From positions 1 through 17,535 of the forward strand of contig CAZAEL010000049.1 in the NCBI GenBank assembly GCA_964484135.1: a stretch of DNA of 17,535 nucleotides. Direction: 5' to 3'. The notes beneath the pieces are model-generated. The model searched no databases. It saw only the letters and a list, made by a program, of their open reading frames with translations, and was not told the origin of the DNA. The translations under genes and the position numbers were made by a program. The stretch comes from CAZAEL01 sp964484135 (GTDB lineage: Bacteria; Elusimicrobiota; Elusimicrobia; FEN-1173). Positions 7,125-13,337 of this stretch are shown in pieces (position 1 is the stretch's first letter; every line of letters begins with the position of its first letter).

Positions 7125-7448
7125 TCAGACAAGCCCATACTGGGCCTTCATGGCCTCCAATCTTTCCTGCGCGTACGCGTCCAAGCTCCCCAGATCCACG
7201 CTGTTCAGCAAGGGGATGAGGTCGTTCTTTAAAGAATCTCCGCGGGCCATCCATTGGAAGTACTGGCGGTTCCCGTGGTTATAGGGGCCATAGAGCCGGG
7301 AGCCTGGAACCTTTTCCACCAGCCACCGAAACAGCCGTTCATGCCGGACATGCATGCGCAGGGTGATCTGGGGCTGCTTACCATCCCCCCCCAAAAGCCC
7401 CACCCCCACCAAAAAACCCCGAAAAAAACCGATTTCAAATTCATTCAT
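7125..7448 (-). CDS. Small LAGLIDADG-like homing-endonuclease-family protein
   Basis: 107 residues from ATG 7448, chosen because an AAGGGGG Shine-Dalgarno sits at the right distance; an in-frame ATG at 7490 would add 14 residues. Seen: FFRGFLVGVGLLGGDG near the N-terminus, resembling a divergent LAGLIDADG helix. This is followed by an ITLRMHV strand, a helix RLFRWLVEKVPG, then SRLYGPYNHGNRQYFQWMARGD and a terminal helix (PLLNSV...LEAMKAQYGL). This single-motif alpha-beta pattern fits free-standing LAGLIDADG-type proteins, which would act as dimers on DNA. The catalytic acid is uncertain because the motif reads GVG where a GDG or GEG is usual, so nuclease activity may be lost. It lies in a lower-GC stretch beside two parS-like sites. 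Assignment is by pattern only. Confidence 0.5.
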   Translation of the reverse strand: MNEFEIGFFRGFLVGVGLLGGDGKQPQITLRMHVRHERLFRWLVEKVPGSRLYGPYNHGNRQYFQWMARGDSLKNDLIPLLNSVDLGSLDAYAQERLEAMKAQYGLV

Positions 7449-7475
7449 GGATTCCCCCTTTTTAGGAATTTTGAA

Positions 7476-7505
7476 TTGTTTCACCGTCATGTTTCCCGTG
7501 AAACA
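7476..7505. repeat. parS-like site 1 with an extra half-site
   Basis: The 16-mer at 7490-7505 is TGTTTCCCGTGAAACA, one mismatch from the parS consensus TGTTTCACGTGAAACA bound by chromosomal ParB. A further half-site TGTTTCAC lies at 7477-7484, so GTTTCAC-N13-GTGAAAC is also present. The whole 30-bp unit recurs at 7619-7648 with 26 of 30 positions identical. Confidence 0.55.
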
Positions 7506-7618
7506 TCGGAAAATTTTGTGTTTTTCTTAAATTCTATGCCCCCTTTTTGCTTTACCGCTTCTTCATGGTCTTTTTCAGGGGCCTTTTTGTTTTGTGTTGG
7601 TTTCATCTTACTCTTATT

Positions 7619-7648
7619 TTGTTTCACCGTCAAGTTCCATGTGAAACA
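7619..7648. repeat. parS-like site 2 (second copy of the 30-bp repeat)
   Basis: Same layout as the first copy: TGTTTCAC (7620-7627), a 13-bp spacer from the end of this half-site, then GTGAAAC (7641-7647). The embedded 16-mer at 7633-7648 is AGTTCCATGTGAAACA, three mismatches from the Bacillus-type parS. It is closer to a hybrid with the TGTTCCAC half-site seen in some proteobacterial parS sites. It starts 143 bp after copy 1, in the same orientation. Confidence 0.45.
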
Positions 7649-7823
7649 ATTTGAAGAGTTTTGCGGCCAAAAACAATCGTCATATAAAATCATACCTAAA
7701 AATAGATATAAATACACCTATTTGACAAAAATTCCTTGGCCGGACGAAAAATATCGGTCTTGGGGGTTGGCCGCCTCCAAAAACTCGGGCCCTCCTCATC
7801 GCACCGGAAACCGGATTTTTTAT

Positions 7824-7865
7824 CTGTCCAATGTTTATATCATATTTTTAATATTTATTGGACAA
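7824..7865. promoter_or_regulatory. 42-bp inverted repeat, copy 2 (putative divergent operator/promoter upstream of pdxH)
   Basis: CTGTCCAAT (7824-7832) and ATTGGACAA (7857-7865) flank a 24-bp AT-rich centre, the same 9-24-9 geometry as copy 1 near the merR gene, with one arm mismatch. On the plus strand a TAATAT -10-like box lies 19 bp after CTGTCC, a spacing typical of MerR-activated promoters. On the minus strand TATAAA lies 20 bp after TTGTCC. The site could therefore serve pdxH (start 98 bp away), the minus-strand LAGLIDADG-like gene, or both. Confidence 0.55.
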
Positions 7866-7962
7866 CCCTCCGGGGGCGCGGCGCGCGGCCGCGGCCTTTT
7901 GTGAAGCGCCTTGGAAATTGATTTAATGAAGAGGACAAGACTCTCCGAAGGAGGGGAAAAAC

Positions 7963-8559
7963 GTGACGAAAACAAAGGCCTCCGACGATCCCATCGCGGA
8001 GTTCGGCCGCTGGTTCGACAAAGCCAAGGCGCGCCGGGACATTTCATTGCCCGAGGCGGTCTGCCTCTCCACTTTGGACCGGGACGGGTTCCCCAACGGC
8101 CGCATGGTGCTGCTCAAGGAATTCGACGCGCGGGGGTTCGTCTTCTACACCAACTTTCGATCGAACAAAGGCCGGGCCCTGGAGGCGTACCCCAAAGCCA
8201 CCCTGACCTTTCACTGGGAAAAGCTGGAGCGGCAGGTGCGGGTGCAGGGCGCGGTGGAAAAGGTGGGCGACGCGGAGGCGGACGACTATTTCCACAGCCG
8301 GCCCCGCCTGAGCCAGCTCGGCGCCTGGGCCTCGGAGCAGAGCCAGGTCCTGCCCAGCCGCCTGGCCCTCATCCGGCGGTTCCTGTCCTTCCGTCGGAAA
8401 TTCCGCGGCGGGCCCGTGCCGAGGCCGCCCCATTGGGGGGGATTCCGGATCGTCCCGGGCCGGATCGAATTTTGGCGGGCCCGGCCCTTCCGTTTGCACG
8501 ACCGGTTCCTGTACACGCGGACGGACAGCGGCTGGAAAAAGGAGCGGTTGTCTCCTTAG
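7963..8559 (+). CDS. pdxH: Pyridoxamine/pyridoxine 5'-phosphate oxidase
   Basis: 198 residues from a GTG with an excellent AAGGAGGGG Shine-Dalgarno 7 bp upstream. PdxH is a cytoplasmic FMN enzyme that oxidises pyridoxine or pyridoxamine 5'-phosphate to pyridoxal 5'-phosphate. Seen: ALSTLDRDG-type strand (CLSTLDRDGFPNGRMVLLKEF), FVFYTNFRSNKGRAL, LTFHWEKLERQVRVQGAVEKV, SRPRLSQLGAWASEQSQ, and the C-terminal WGGFRIVPGRIEFWRARPFRLHDRF with the conserved RLH substrate-binding motif. Length is slightly under the usual 210-220, with a short N-terminus. It stands alone on the plus strand, converging on the TIGR01777-type gene; the 42-bp inverted repeat upstream may control it. Confidence 0.96.
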   Translation: MTKTKASDDPIAEFGRWFDKAKARRDISLPEAVCLSTLDRDGFPNGRMVLLKEFDARGFVFYTNFRSNKGRALEAYPKATLTFHWEKLERQVRVQGAVEKVGDAEADDYFHSRPRLSQLGAWASEQSQVLPSRLALIRRFLSFRRKFRGGPVPRPPHWGGFRIVPGRIEFWRARPFRLHDRFLYTRTDSGWKKERLSP

Positions 8560-8601
8560 ACGGGGAAAAACGGCCGCGCCGCGAAGGCGCCGCAGGAACG
8601 C

Positions 8602-9492
8602 CTAGAAACGGAAACTTTCCAGGGCGGACGCCAGGGTGGGGCGGCGGAAAGCGTAACCCAGGGATTTGAGGCGGGCCGGAACGACCCGCGCGCTGGACAG
8701 AAGCATTTCCTCCGCCATCTGGCCCAAGGCCAGCCGCGCCGCGAAAGCCGGGAGGGGGAAAACCGTCGGGCGCGACAGGGCCCGGCCCAGGGCCTTGGTG
8801 AACGCGGCGTTGGTCACCGGCTCCGGCGCCACCGCGTTGATGACGCCGGAAAAAGGGTCCTTTTCCAGGGCCGCCTGAAACACCCCCGCCGCGTCTTCCA
8901 AAGAAATCCAGCTCATGTATTGACGGCCGTCCCCGATGGGTCCCCCCAGTCCCAGCCGAAAGGGAAGGAGCATCTGTTTCAGGGCCCCGCCCGACGGGTC
9001 CAGCACCACGCCCAGGCGCAGCTTGGCCACCCGCAGTCCCGTCCGGGCCGCGGCGTCCGCCGCCGCCTCCCATTCCCGGCAGACCTGGGCCAAAAAGCCC
9101 GCGCCCGGCCCGCTCTCTTCGGTCAGGACCTCTTCCCCGCGCGACCCGTAGCACCCGACGGCCGAGGCGCTCACCAGGACGCGGGGGGGACTTTTGAGTC
9201 TTGCCAGGGTTTCCGCCAGAAGCCGCGTGCCCCTGACCCGGCTGTCCCGGATGCGGGCTTTTTTGGGGGCGGTCCACCGGCCCGCCACGTTTTCCCCGGC
9301 CAGAGACACGACCCCATCGAACCCCTCCAGCAGCGCGGCGTCCAAACGGCCCGCCTCCGGGTCCCATCCGATCTCCGTGTCCGTCCGGGGTTCCCGACGC
9401 ACCAAGCGCCGGACATCGTGGCCCTGCCGCGTCAACGCCAGGACCACCGCCGCGCCCACGAAACCGGAGGAGCCGCTCACCAGGATTTTCAT
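8602..9492 (-). CDS. TIGR01777-family NAD(P)-binding epimerase-like protein
   Basis: 296 residues; ATG at 9492 with an AAGGGGG Shine-Dalgarno. An atypical short-chain dehydrogenase/epimerase related to E. coli YfcH; the true substrate of the family is not established. Seen: N-terminal Rossmann motif ILVSGSSGFVGAAV, GFDGVVSLAGENVAGRW (the LAGENI-type block), IRDSRVRGTRLL, SASAVGCYGSRGEE with a YGxxG in place of the classical YxxxK, LRLGVVLDPSGGAL, and the C-terminal DUF1731-like block LLSSARVVPARLKSLGYAFRRPTL. Last gene of a minus-strand run (ppa, pfk, TSUP, this gene), 70 bp after the transporter. Converges with pdxH across 42 bp. Confidence 0.93.
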   Translation of the reverse strand: MKILVSGSSGFVGAAVVLALTRQGHDVRRLVRREPRTDTEIGWDPEAGRLDAALLEGFDGVVSLAGENVAGRWTAPKKARIRDSRVRGTRLLAETLARLKSPPRVLVSASAVGCYGSRGEEVLTEESGPGAGFLAQVCREWEAAADAAARTGLRVAKLRLGVVLDPSGGALKQMLLPFRLGLGGPIGDGRQYMSWISLEDAAGVFQAALEKDPFSGVINAVAPEPVTNAAFTKALGRALSRPTVFPLPAFAARLALGQMAEEMLLSSARVVPARLKSLGYAFRRPTLASALESFRF

Positions 9493-9562
9493 AAGGGACC
9501 CCCTTGATTGAAGTTCACGATGGCGGACAGGGAGATTTTCTAAGTGTTCGTCGACGCCGGTT

Positions 9563-10333
9563 CTAGATCAGGCCCGCGCCCAGAAGGACCGCCGCGAGGA
9601 GCAGCATGCCGGACACCAAAACTTTCAGGGCCCGCAGGGTCATCTTGGGCAGGAGGCGGCGGCCCAAAAACGCGCCGGCGAAGGCCGAGGCCGTGGCCGC
9701 CAGGAGCAACCCGCTGTTTTGGCCCAGGCCGGCCATGGAAAAGTGCCGGGCGTACACAAGGAGCCGGGGCACGTCCACCAAACAGGCCAGCACCACGCCC
9801 GTGGCCACGAAAGCCTCCGGCGACAAACCGCATTTGATCAAAAAGGCGCTGCGCAGCGCGCCCTGGTTCCCGGAAAGCCCGCCCATGAAACCGCTCAAAA
9901 ACCCGCCCAGGGGGAGAAACCTCCGCGAAAAAGCCGCCCGCGCCAAGGGCCCCTCTTCCAACACCACGAAGGCCGCGATCAGGAAAGCGATCACCGCCTT
10001 CTCCGGCGTGACCTGGAAGGACCGGCCCGCCAGCTCATATTGGAACCAGGGCGCGGCCCCGGAGAGCCGGGTCAGGACCCAGGCGCCCAGGAGCGCCGCG
10101 GGAACGGCCGCCAAGCCGAAGCCCAGCGCCACGGACCGGTCCGCTTTCCGGCCCAGAAGCAGGAGCTTGAACAGGTTGTTGAGGAAATGCACCACCGCGG
10201 TGAGGGCCACGGCCATGGACACGGGGAAAAACAGGGCGAAGGCCGGCATGAGCAGGGTCCCCAGGCCGAAGCCGGAAAACAGCGTCAGCAGGGAGGCGCC
10301 GAAGGCGGTCAGGCAGGGAAGGAGATATTCCAC
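9563..10333 (-). CDS. TSUP (TauE/SafE) family membrane transporter
   Basis: 256 residues from a GTG start; no clear Shine-Dalgarno, so the start is a choice by length. Members of this family export or import small sulfur or organic anions such as sulfite, sulfoacetate or taurine. Seen: seven or eight hydrophobic helices, with the family's repeated pattern of a glycine-rich first helix (LTLFSGFGLGTLLMPAFALF) and its second-half counterpart (LPLGGFLSGFMGGLSGNQGALRSAFL). The helix AVALTAVVHFLNNLFKLLLL is also typical. The substrate cannot be assigned. It sits 31 bp behind pfk on the same strand and is likely co-transcribed, with no obvious functional tie to glycolysis. Confidence 0.9.
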   Translation of the reverse strand: MEYLLPCLTAFGASLLTLFSGFGLGTLLMPAFALFFPVSMAVALTAVVHFLNNLFKLLLLGRKADRSVALGFGLAAVPAALLGAWVLTRLSGAAPWFQYELAGRSFQVTPEKAVIAFLIAAFVVLEEGPLARAAFSRRFLPLGGFLSGFMGGLSGNQGALRSAFLIKCGLSPEAFVATGVVLACLVDVPRLLVYARHFSMAGLGQNSGLLLAATASAFAGAFLGRRLLPKMTLRALKVLVSGMLLLAAVLLGAGLI

Positions 10334-10364
10334 GGAGCGTCCGACGGAGGAAGCGGGCCGTTCC

Positions 10365-11369
10365 CTATTTGGCCAGGACCTTGGCCAGGTCCCAAAGGTC
10401 CTTGTCCAGGCCCTTTTTGCGGGCCGCCACCGTGGAGAGCGGCGTGGCCCTGACTTCGCCCTTGATCAGGCCCATGAGCACGCCGTGACGGCCGCTCGTC
10501 AATTGTTCCGCCGCGGCCGCGCCCAGGCGCGTGGCCAGGAGCCGGTCGAAGGCGCCGGGCGTGCCGCCCCGCTGCACGTGCCCCAGGGACGTGGCCCGGA
10601 GCTCAAAGCCCGTGGACGCCTCTTTCTTCCGGAAGTGCTGGGCCAGGGCCGCGGCGTTGTACCGCGCGCCCTCGGCCACCACCACCAGGGCGTGGGACTT
10701 CCCCCGGCGGTAAGCGTCGTGGAGCTCGGCGGCCACGGACTCCGGCGTGGTCTTGACCTCGGGGATGACCACGGCCTCGGCCCCGCCCGCGATTCCGGCC
10801 ATGAGCGCCAGGTACCCGCAGCCCCGGCCCATGACCTCCACCAAAAAGGCCCGCTGGTGGGAGGAGGCCGTGACCTTCAGCCGGTCGATGGCCTCCAGCG
10901 CGATGTTGAGGGCGGTGTCCACGCCGACGGTGATGTCGGAGCCGTACAAATCGTTGTCGATGGTGGAGGCCACGCCCACCACGGGAAAGCCCCGCCGGGA
11001 CAGCTCATGGGCCCCGGTCTGGGAGCCGTTGCCGCCGATGACCACCAGGCCGGCGATGCCGCGGGCCCCCAATTGCCGGATCGCCTTGAGCACGCCCGCC
11101 CGGGTCCGGAACTCCGGACAGCGGGCGCTGCCCAGGAAGGTGCCGCCTTTCTGGAGGATGCCGCCCACGTCTCGGGCGCTCAAGGGGACGAACTGCCCCT
11201 GGATCAGGCCCGCGTACCCGTTGCGGACGCCGTACGCCTCCCAGCCGCGGTCGATGGCCGTGCGCGCCGCGGCCCGGATGGCCGCGTTCATGCCCGGGGC
11301 GTCGCCGCCGCTGGTCAGGACCGCCAGGCGCCGGGGCGCGCCGGAGGGGGGCAAGGCCCGCCGTGTCAC
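10365..11369 (-). CDS. 6-phosphofructokinase (PfkA family)
   Basis: 334 residues from a GTG that overlaps the ppa stop as GTGA; a GGAGG Shine-Dalgarno lies 8 bp upstream inside ppa. Phosphorylates fructose 6-phosphate to fructose 1,6-bisphosphate. Seen: LTSGGDAPGMNAAIRA (19-34), GGNGSQTGA (112-120), STIDNDLYGSD (135-145) with the catalytic Asp of TIDND, SSHQRAFLVEVMGRGCGYLA (169-188), and GHVQRGG near the C-terminus. The glycine after the Asn in GGNGS is the ATP-type residue (PPi-dependent enzymes have Asp there). The preceding Asp of the usual GGDGS, which helps bind Mg, is Asn; I believe this occurs in a natural subfamily. The frame stays open far upstream, but the overlap and ribosome-binding site fix this start. 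Confidence 0.93.
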   Translation of the reverse strand: MTRRALPPSGAPRRLAVLTSGGDAPGMNAAIRAAARTAIDRGWEAYGVRNGYAGLIQGQFVPLSARDVGGILQKGGTFLGSARCPEFRTRAGVLKAIRQLGARGIAGLVVIGGNGSQTGAHELSRRGFPVVGVASTIDNDLYGSDITVGVDTALNIALEAIDRLKVTASSHQRAFLVEVMGRGCGYLALMAGIAGGAEAVVIPEVKTTPESVAAELHDAYRRGKSHALVVVAEGARYNAAALAQHFRKKEASTGFELRATSLGHVQRGGTPGAFDRLLATRLGAAAAEQLTSGRHGVLMGLIKGEVRATPLSTVAARKKGLDKDLWDLAKVLAK

Positions 11370-11881
11370 GTGGATTTCCTCCGGCGGCGCTCCCGCGACT
11401 CGCGGATGATGCGCAGCGCCGCCTCCAGCCCCTCCCACCCCTCCACCCCGGTCTTTTTCTTCTCCAGCTCCTTGTAGATGGAGAAGAAATGCTCGATCTC
11501 CTTGAGCAGGTGGGGGGGGACGTCGGACAACTTCCGGATGTGGTTCCACAAAGGATCGTACAGCGGCACGCAGAGGATCTTTTCGTCCGGGCCTTTTTCG
11601 TCCCACATCTTGAAAAGCCCCACGGGCCGGGCCTCGATCACGCAGCCCGGGAAGGTGGGCTCCCACACCAGCACCAGCGCGTCCAGGGCGTCGCCGTCCT
11701 GGGCCAGGGTGCCGGGGATGAACCCGTAGTCGCTGGGGTAATGGACCGCGGAAAAAAGCATCCGGTCGAACTTGACGACCTTGCGTTTGGGGTCGTACTC
11801 GTACTTGTTGCGGCTCCCCTTGGGGATCTCGATCATGACGGTCACCGTGTGGGGATCTGTTTTGGGATTGGGCTTCTTCAT
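11366..11881 (-). CDS. ppa: Inorganic pyrophosphatase, family I
   Basis: 171 residues; ATG at 11881 preceded by a purine-rich AAGGAAGGTG. Hydrolyses pyrophosphate in the cytoplasm with Mg, pulling biosynthetic reactions forward. Seen: VMIEIPKGSRNKYEYD (substrate-binding Glu, Lys, Arg and Tyr), HYPSDYGFIPGTL, and the metal-binding DGDALDALV (62-70), in which the usual Pro of the DxDPxD signature is Ala while all three Asp are kept. WNHIRKLSDVP and the helix HFFSIYKELEKKK with its conserved Tyr-Lys follow. First gene of the ppa-pfk pair; the stop overlaps the pfk GTG, so coupling of translation is likely. A terminator-like hairpin upstream separates it from the GAF-PAS gene. Confidence 0.96.
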   Translation of the reverse strand: MKKPNPKTDPHTVTVMIEIPKGSRNKYEYDPKRKVVKFDRMLFSAVHYPSDYGFIPGTLAQDGDALDALVLVWEPTFPGCVIEARPVGLFKMWDEKGPDEKILCVPLYDPLWNHIRKLSDVPPHLLKEIEHFFSIYKELEKKKTGVEGWEGLEAALRIIRESRERRRRKST

Positions 11882-11912
11882 GGCTTCCGGTTCACCTTCC
11901 TTCTCTCCATAT

Positions 11913-11947
11913 AAATCAAGAAAGCGCGGCGAGATCCCCCGCCGCGC
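11913..11947 (-). terminator. Probable rho-independent terminator of the GAF-PAS gene
   Basis: Perfect 8-bp stem GCGCGGCG (11924-11931) and CGCCGCGC (11940-11947) with an 8-nt loop. On the minus strand it is followed by TTTCTTGATTTAT, an interrupted U-rich tail. It lies 30 bp after the GAF-PAS stop and ahead of ppa. Confidence 0.55.
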
Positions 11948-11976
11948 CCCGTCCGCCCCGGCGATGAAGTCTCCGG

Positions 11977-12909
11977 CTACGCGCCTTCCTGCAAACCCGT
12001 GATGTCCTGGAACAGGACGCCCACGCCGCGGGTCCGGCCCTCCGGGTCGCGGATGAGGAGGGTGGAGTATCCCACGCTCCGGCGGCCTTTCCCGGGGGTG
12101 ACGACCGACATGGTCTTGCGCTGGGCCCCCTGGTTCTCGGTGAAGGCCTGGTCGATGGCCTCCACCAGGACCGGGTGGGAGGCCAGGGCGCGGGTGTAGC
12201 GCTGCCCCATGACGCCGGCCGGAAGGCCCAGGATCTCCGCGGCCCGGGGGTTGCAGTCCGTGACGTTCTTCCGCATGTCCACGCCGATGAACCCGCCGGG
12301 CAGGCTTTCCAGGACGTTCATCAGGCGCCGCCGGGAAGACTCCCGGTCCTGGAAGGCGCCGGCGGTCTCAAAGACCATGGCCGCCAGCCAGGCGATGGCC
12401 TCCAAGAACGCCCCGTCGTGCTCGGTGAAATCCTTGCCGTCGAGGCGGTTGATCACCTCGATCACGCCCAGGTTCTTGCCCTGCGCCGCGAGCGGCGCGG
12501 CGATGAGGTTGCGCGTCTGAAACCCGGTCAGCCGGTCCACCTCGGCCTTGAACCGGGGGTCGTCCCGGGGCTTGTTGACGATGACCCGCCGGCCGGAGGC
12601 GGCCACCCAGCCGGCCAGCCCCTCGCCGGGACGCAGGTGGATGTCCAGGTTGCGGATGGCGTCGGAGGACTGCCCCTTCACCACCTTGAAGTCCAGCCGG
12701 AGGGTCTCGTGGTTCATGAGGAGCAGGGAGGCGGCCTCGGCGCGCATCACCTGGGCGGTCCGCTCCACCACCTGGTCCAACAGCACGTCCGCGTCCCGGG
12801 TGAAAGCGATCTCCTTGGCCAGGGCGAACAAGAGGTGGAGCTCGTCCAGGTTCTCCCGCCATTGGGCCTTGAGGTTCTTGAGTTCGTCGTCCAGGTTGTA
12901 GGGCGTCAC
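11977..12909 (-). CDS. GAF-PAS domain sensor protein without an output domain
   Basis: 310 residues from a GTG at 12909 with AAGGGG 7 bp upstream. The frame is open to 13239, but the sequence beyond lacks domain-like composition. Residues about 5-35 look like a coiled coil (DDELKNLKAQWRENLDELHLLFALAKEI). Residues about 40-180 form a GAF domain with LRPGEGLAGWVAASGRRVIVNKPRDDPRF and NLIAAPLAAQGKNLGVIEVINR. Residues about 190-305 form a PAS domain (NVLESLPGGFIGVDMRKNVTDCNPRAAEILGL, then GVGVLFQDITGLQ). No histidine kinase, GGDEF, phosphatase or DNA-binding domain follows, so it must act through a partner or be a shortened sensor. Its ligand is unknown. It is transcribed away from the pilus operon start, sharing the long intergenic region with it. 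Confidence 0.85.
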   Translation of the reverse strand: MTPYNLDDELKNLKAQWRENLDELHLLFALAKEIAFTRDADVLLDQVVERTAQVMRAEAASLLLMNHETLRLDFKVVKGQSSDAIRNLDIHLRPGEGLAGWVAASGRRVIVNKPRDDPRFKAEVDRLTGFQTRNLIAAPLAAQGKNLGVIEVINRLDGKDFTEHDGAFLEAIAWLAAMVFETAGAFQDRESSRRRLMNVLESLPGGFIGVDMRKNVTDCNPRAAEILGLPAGVMGQRYTRALASHPVLVEAIDQAFTENQGAQRKTMSVVTPGKGRRSVGYSTLLIRDPEGRTRGVGVLFQDITGLQEGA

Positions 12910-13337
12910 GGAAAACCCCTTCTCTCCCGGCAAACCCAAAACCGGGGGGAGAACCGGTTCGGGAATGGTACCACACGGACGGAATGAAGTCAAACAACCC
13001 TTGAAGCCCGGAAAACGGAGGCGGAAAGGCCCGTCTTTCATCCCGGCGCACATCCGCCACACCGGGCCTTCCCCAGGATCTCTTGGCCGGCCTTTGACGG
13101 AGACGCCTTGAAAAGAGGATAAAAAATCATTCTTGAAACGCCTTTTTTGGGCATTCAACTGTTGATATCTTGTTTTAAGTCCATTTTTGAGCCATATTTG
13201 AGGCTCCTGGGAGCCGGACTTGAGCCTTTTCCTCCACAATAATGTACAAGCAAATCACTCAATCCCATGTTTCCCTTGATTTTCCAAATTTTTGGACACA
13301 TACTTAATATGGGAATATCGCGTAAAGGAGCTTAACT
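12910..13337. other. Intergenic leader between the GAF-PAS gene and the pilus operon
   Basis: 428 bp without a convincing gene, GC-rich near the GAF-PAS gene and AT-rich from about 13100 to 13330. It must hold promoters for both directions. Seen: a perfect palindrome GGCTCC-TG-GGAGCC (13202-13215), TTGAGCC-type repeats around it, and TCCAAA-TT-TTTGGA (13283-13296) shortly upstream of a TAATAT box (about 13306-13311) that is a possible -10 for the pilus operon. No good -35 was found, so promoter assignment is tentative. Confidence 0.5.

Larger units (their letters stand above)
7449..7962. other. AT-rich non-coding region between the LAGLIDADG-like gene and pdxH
   Basis: About 500 bp, clearly more AT-rich than the rest of the window from roughly 7450 to 7860, then turning very GC-rich (7866-7900) before pdxH. 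It contains two 30-bp imperfect direct repeats carrying parS-like palindromes and the second 42-bp inverted repeat. No convincing protein gene is seen. A lysine-rich minus-strand frame (7487-7717) overlaps the LAGLIDADG-like frame's upstream ATG by ATGA, but it has no ribosome-binding site and no recognisable domain. Confidence 0.7.

Noticed and set aside
7487..7717. 76-codon lysine-rich minus-strand frame with ATGA overlap to the LAGLIDADG-like frame
   Set aside because: It starts with GTG without a ribosome-binding site, and its Lys/Asn-rich composition is expected from AT-rich DNA; it passes through both parS-like repeats. Kept as a remote possibility only.
7449..7962. Chromosomal origin (oriC) in the AT-rich region
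   Set aside because: No DnaA boxes (TTATNCACA) were found. The TTGTCCAAT arms differ from a DnaA box at key positions and no dnaA or dnaN gene is nearby.
9606..11477. 623-codon plus-strand open frame
   Set aside because: It is antisense to the TSUP transporter and pfk, both clearly recognisable; its composition is low-complexity Arg/Ala/Pro/Gly.
11370..11666. Upstream extension of the phosphofructokinase frame
   Set aside because: The added ~100 residues overlap ppa in another frame and have no PFK similarity; the GTG with GGAGG and the GTGA overlap give the expected length.
12910..13239. Upstream extension of the GAF-PAS frame
   Set aside because: The added residues resemble no domain and a GTG with a good ribosome-binding site begins right at the coiled coil.
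13270..13320. Sigma-54 promoter for the pilus operon
   Set aside because: TTGGACACATACTTAA does not have the GG and GC elements at the required spacing.
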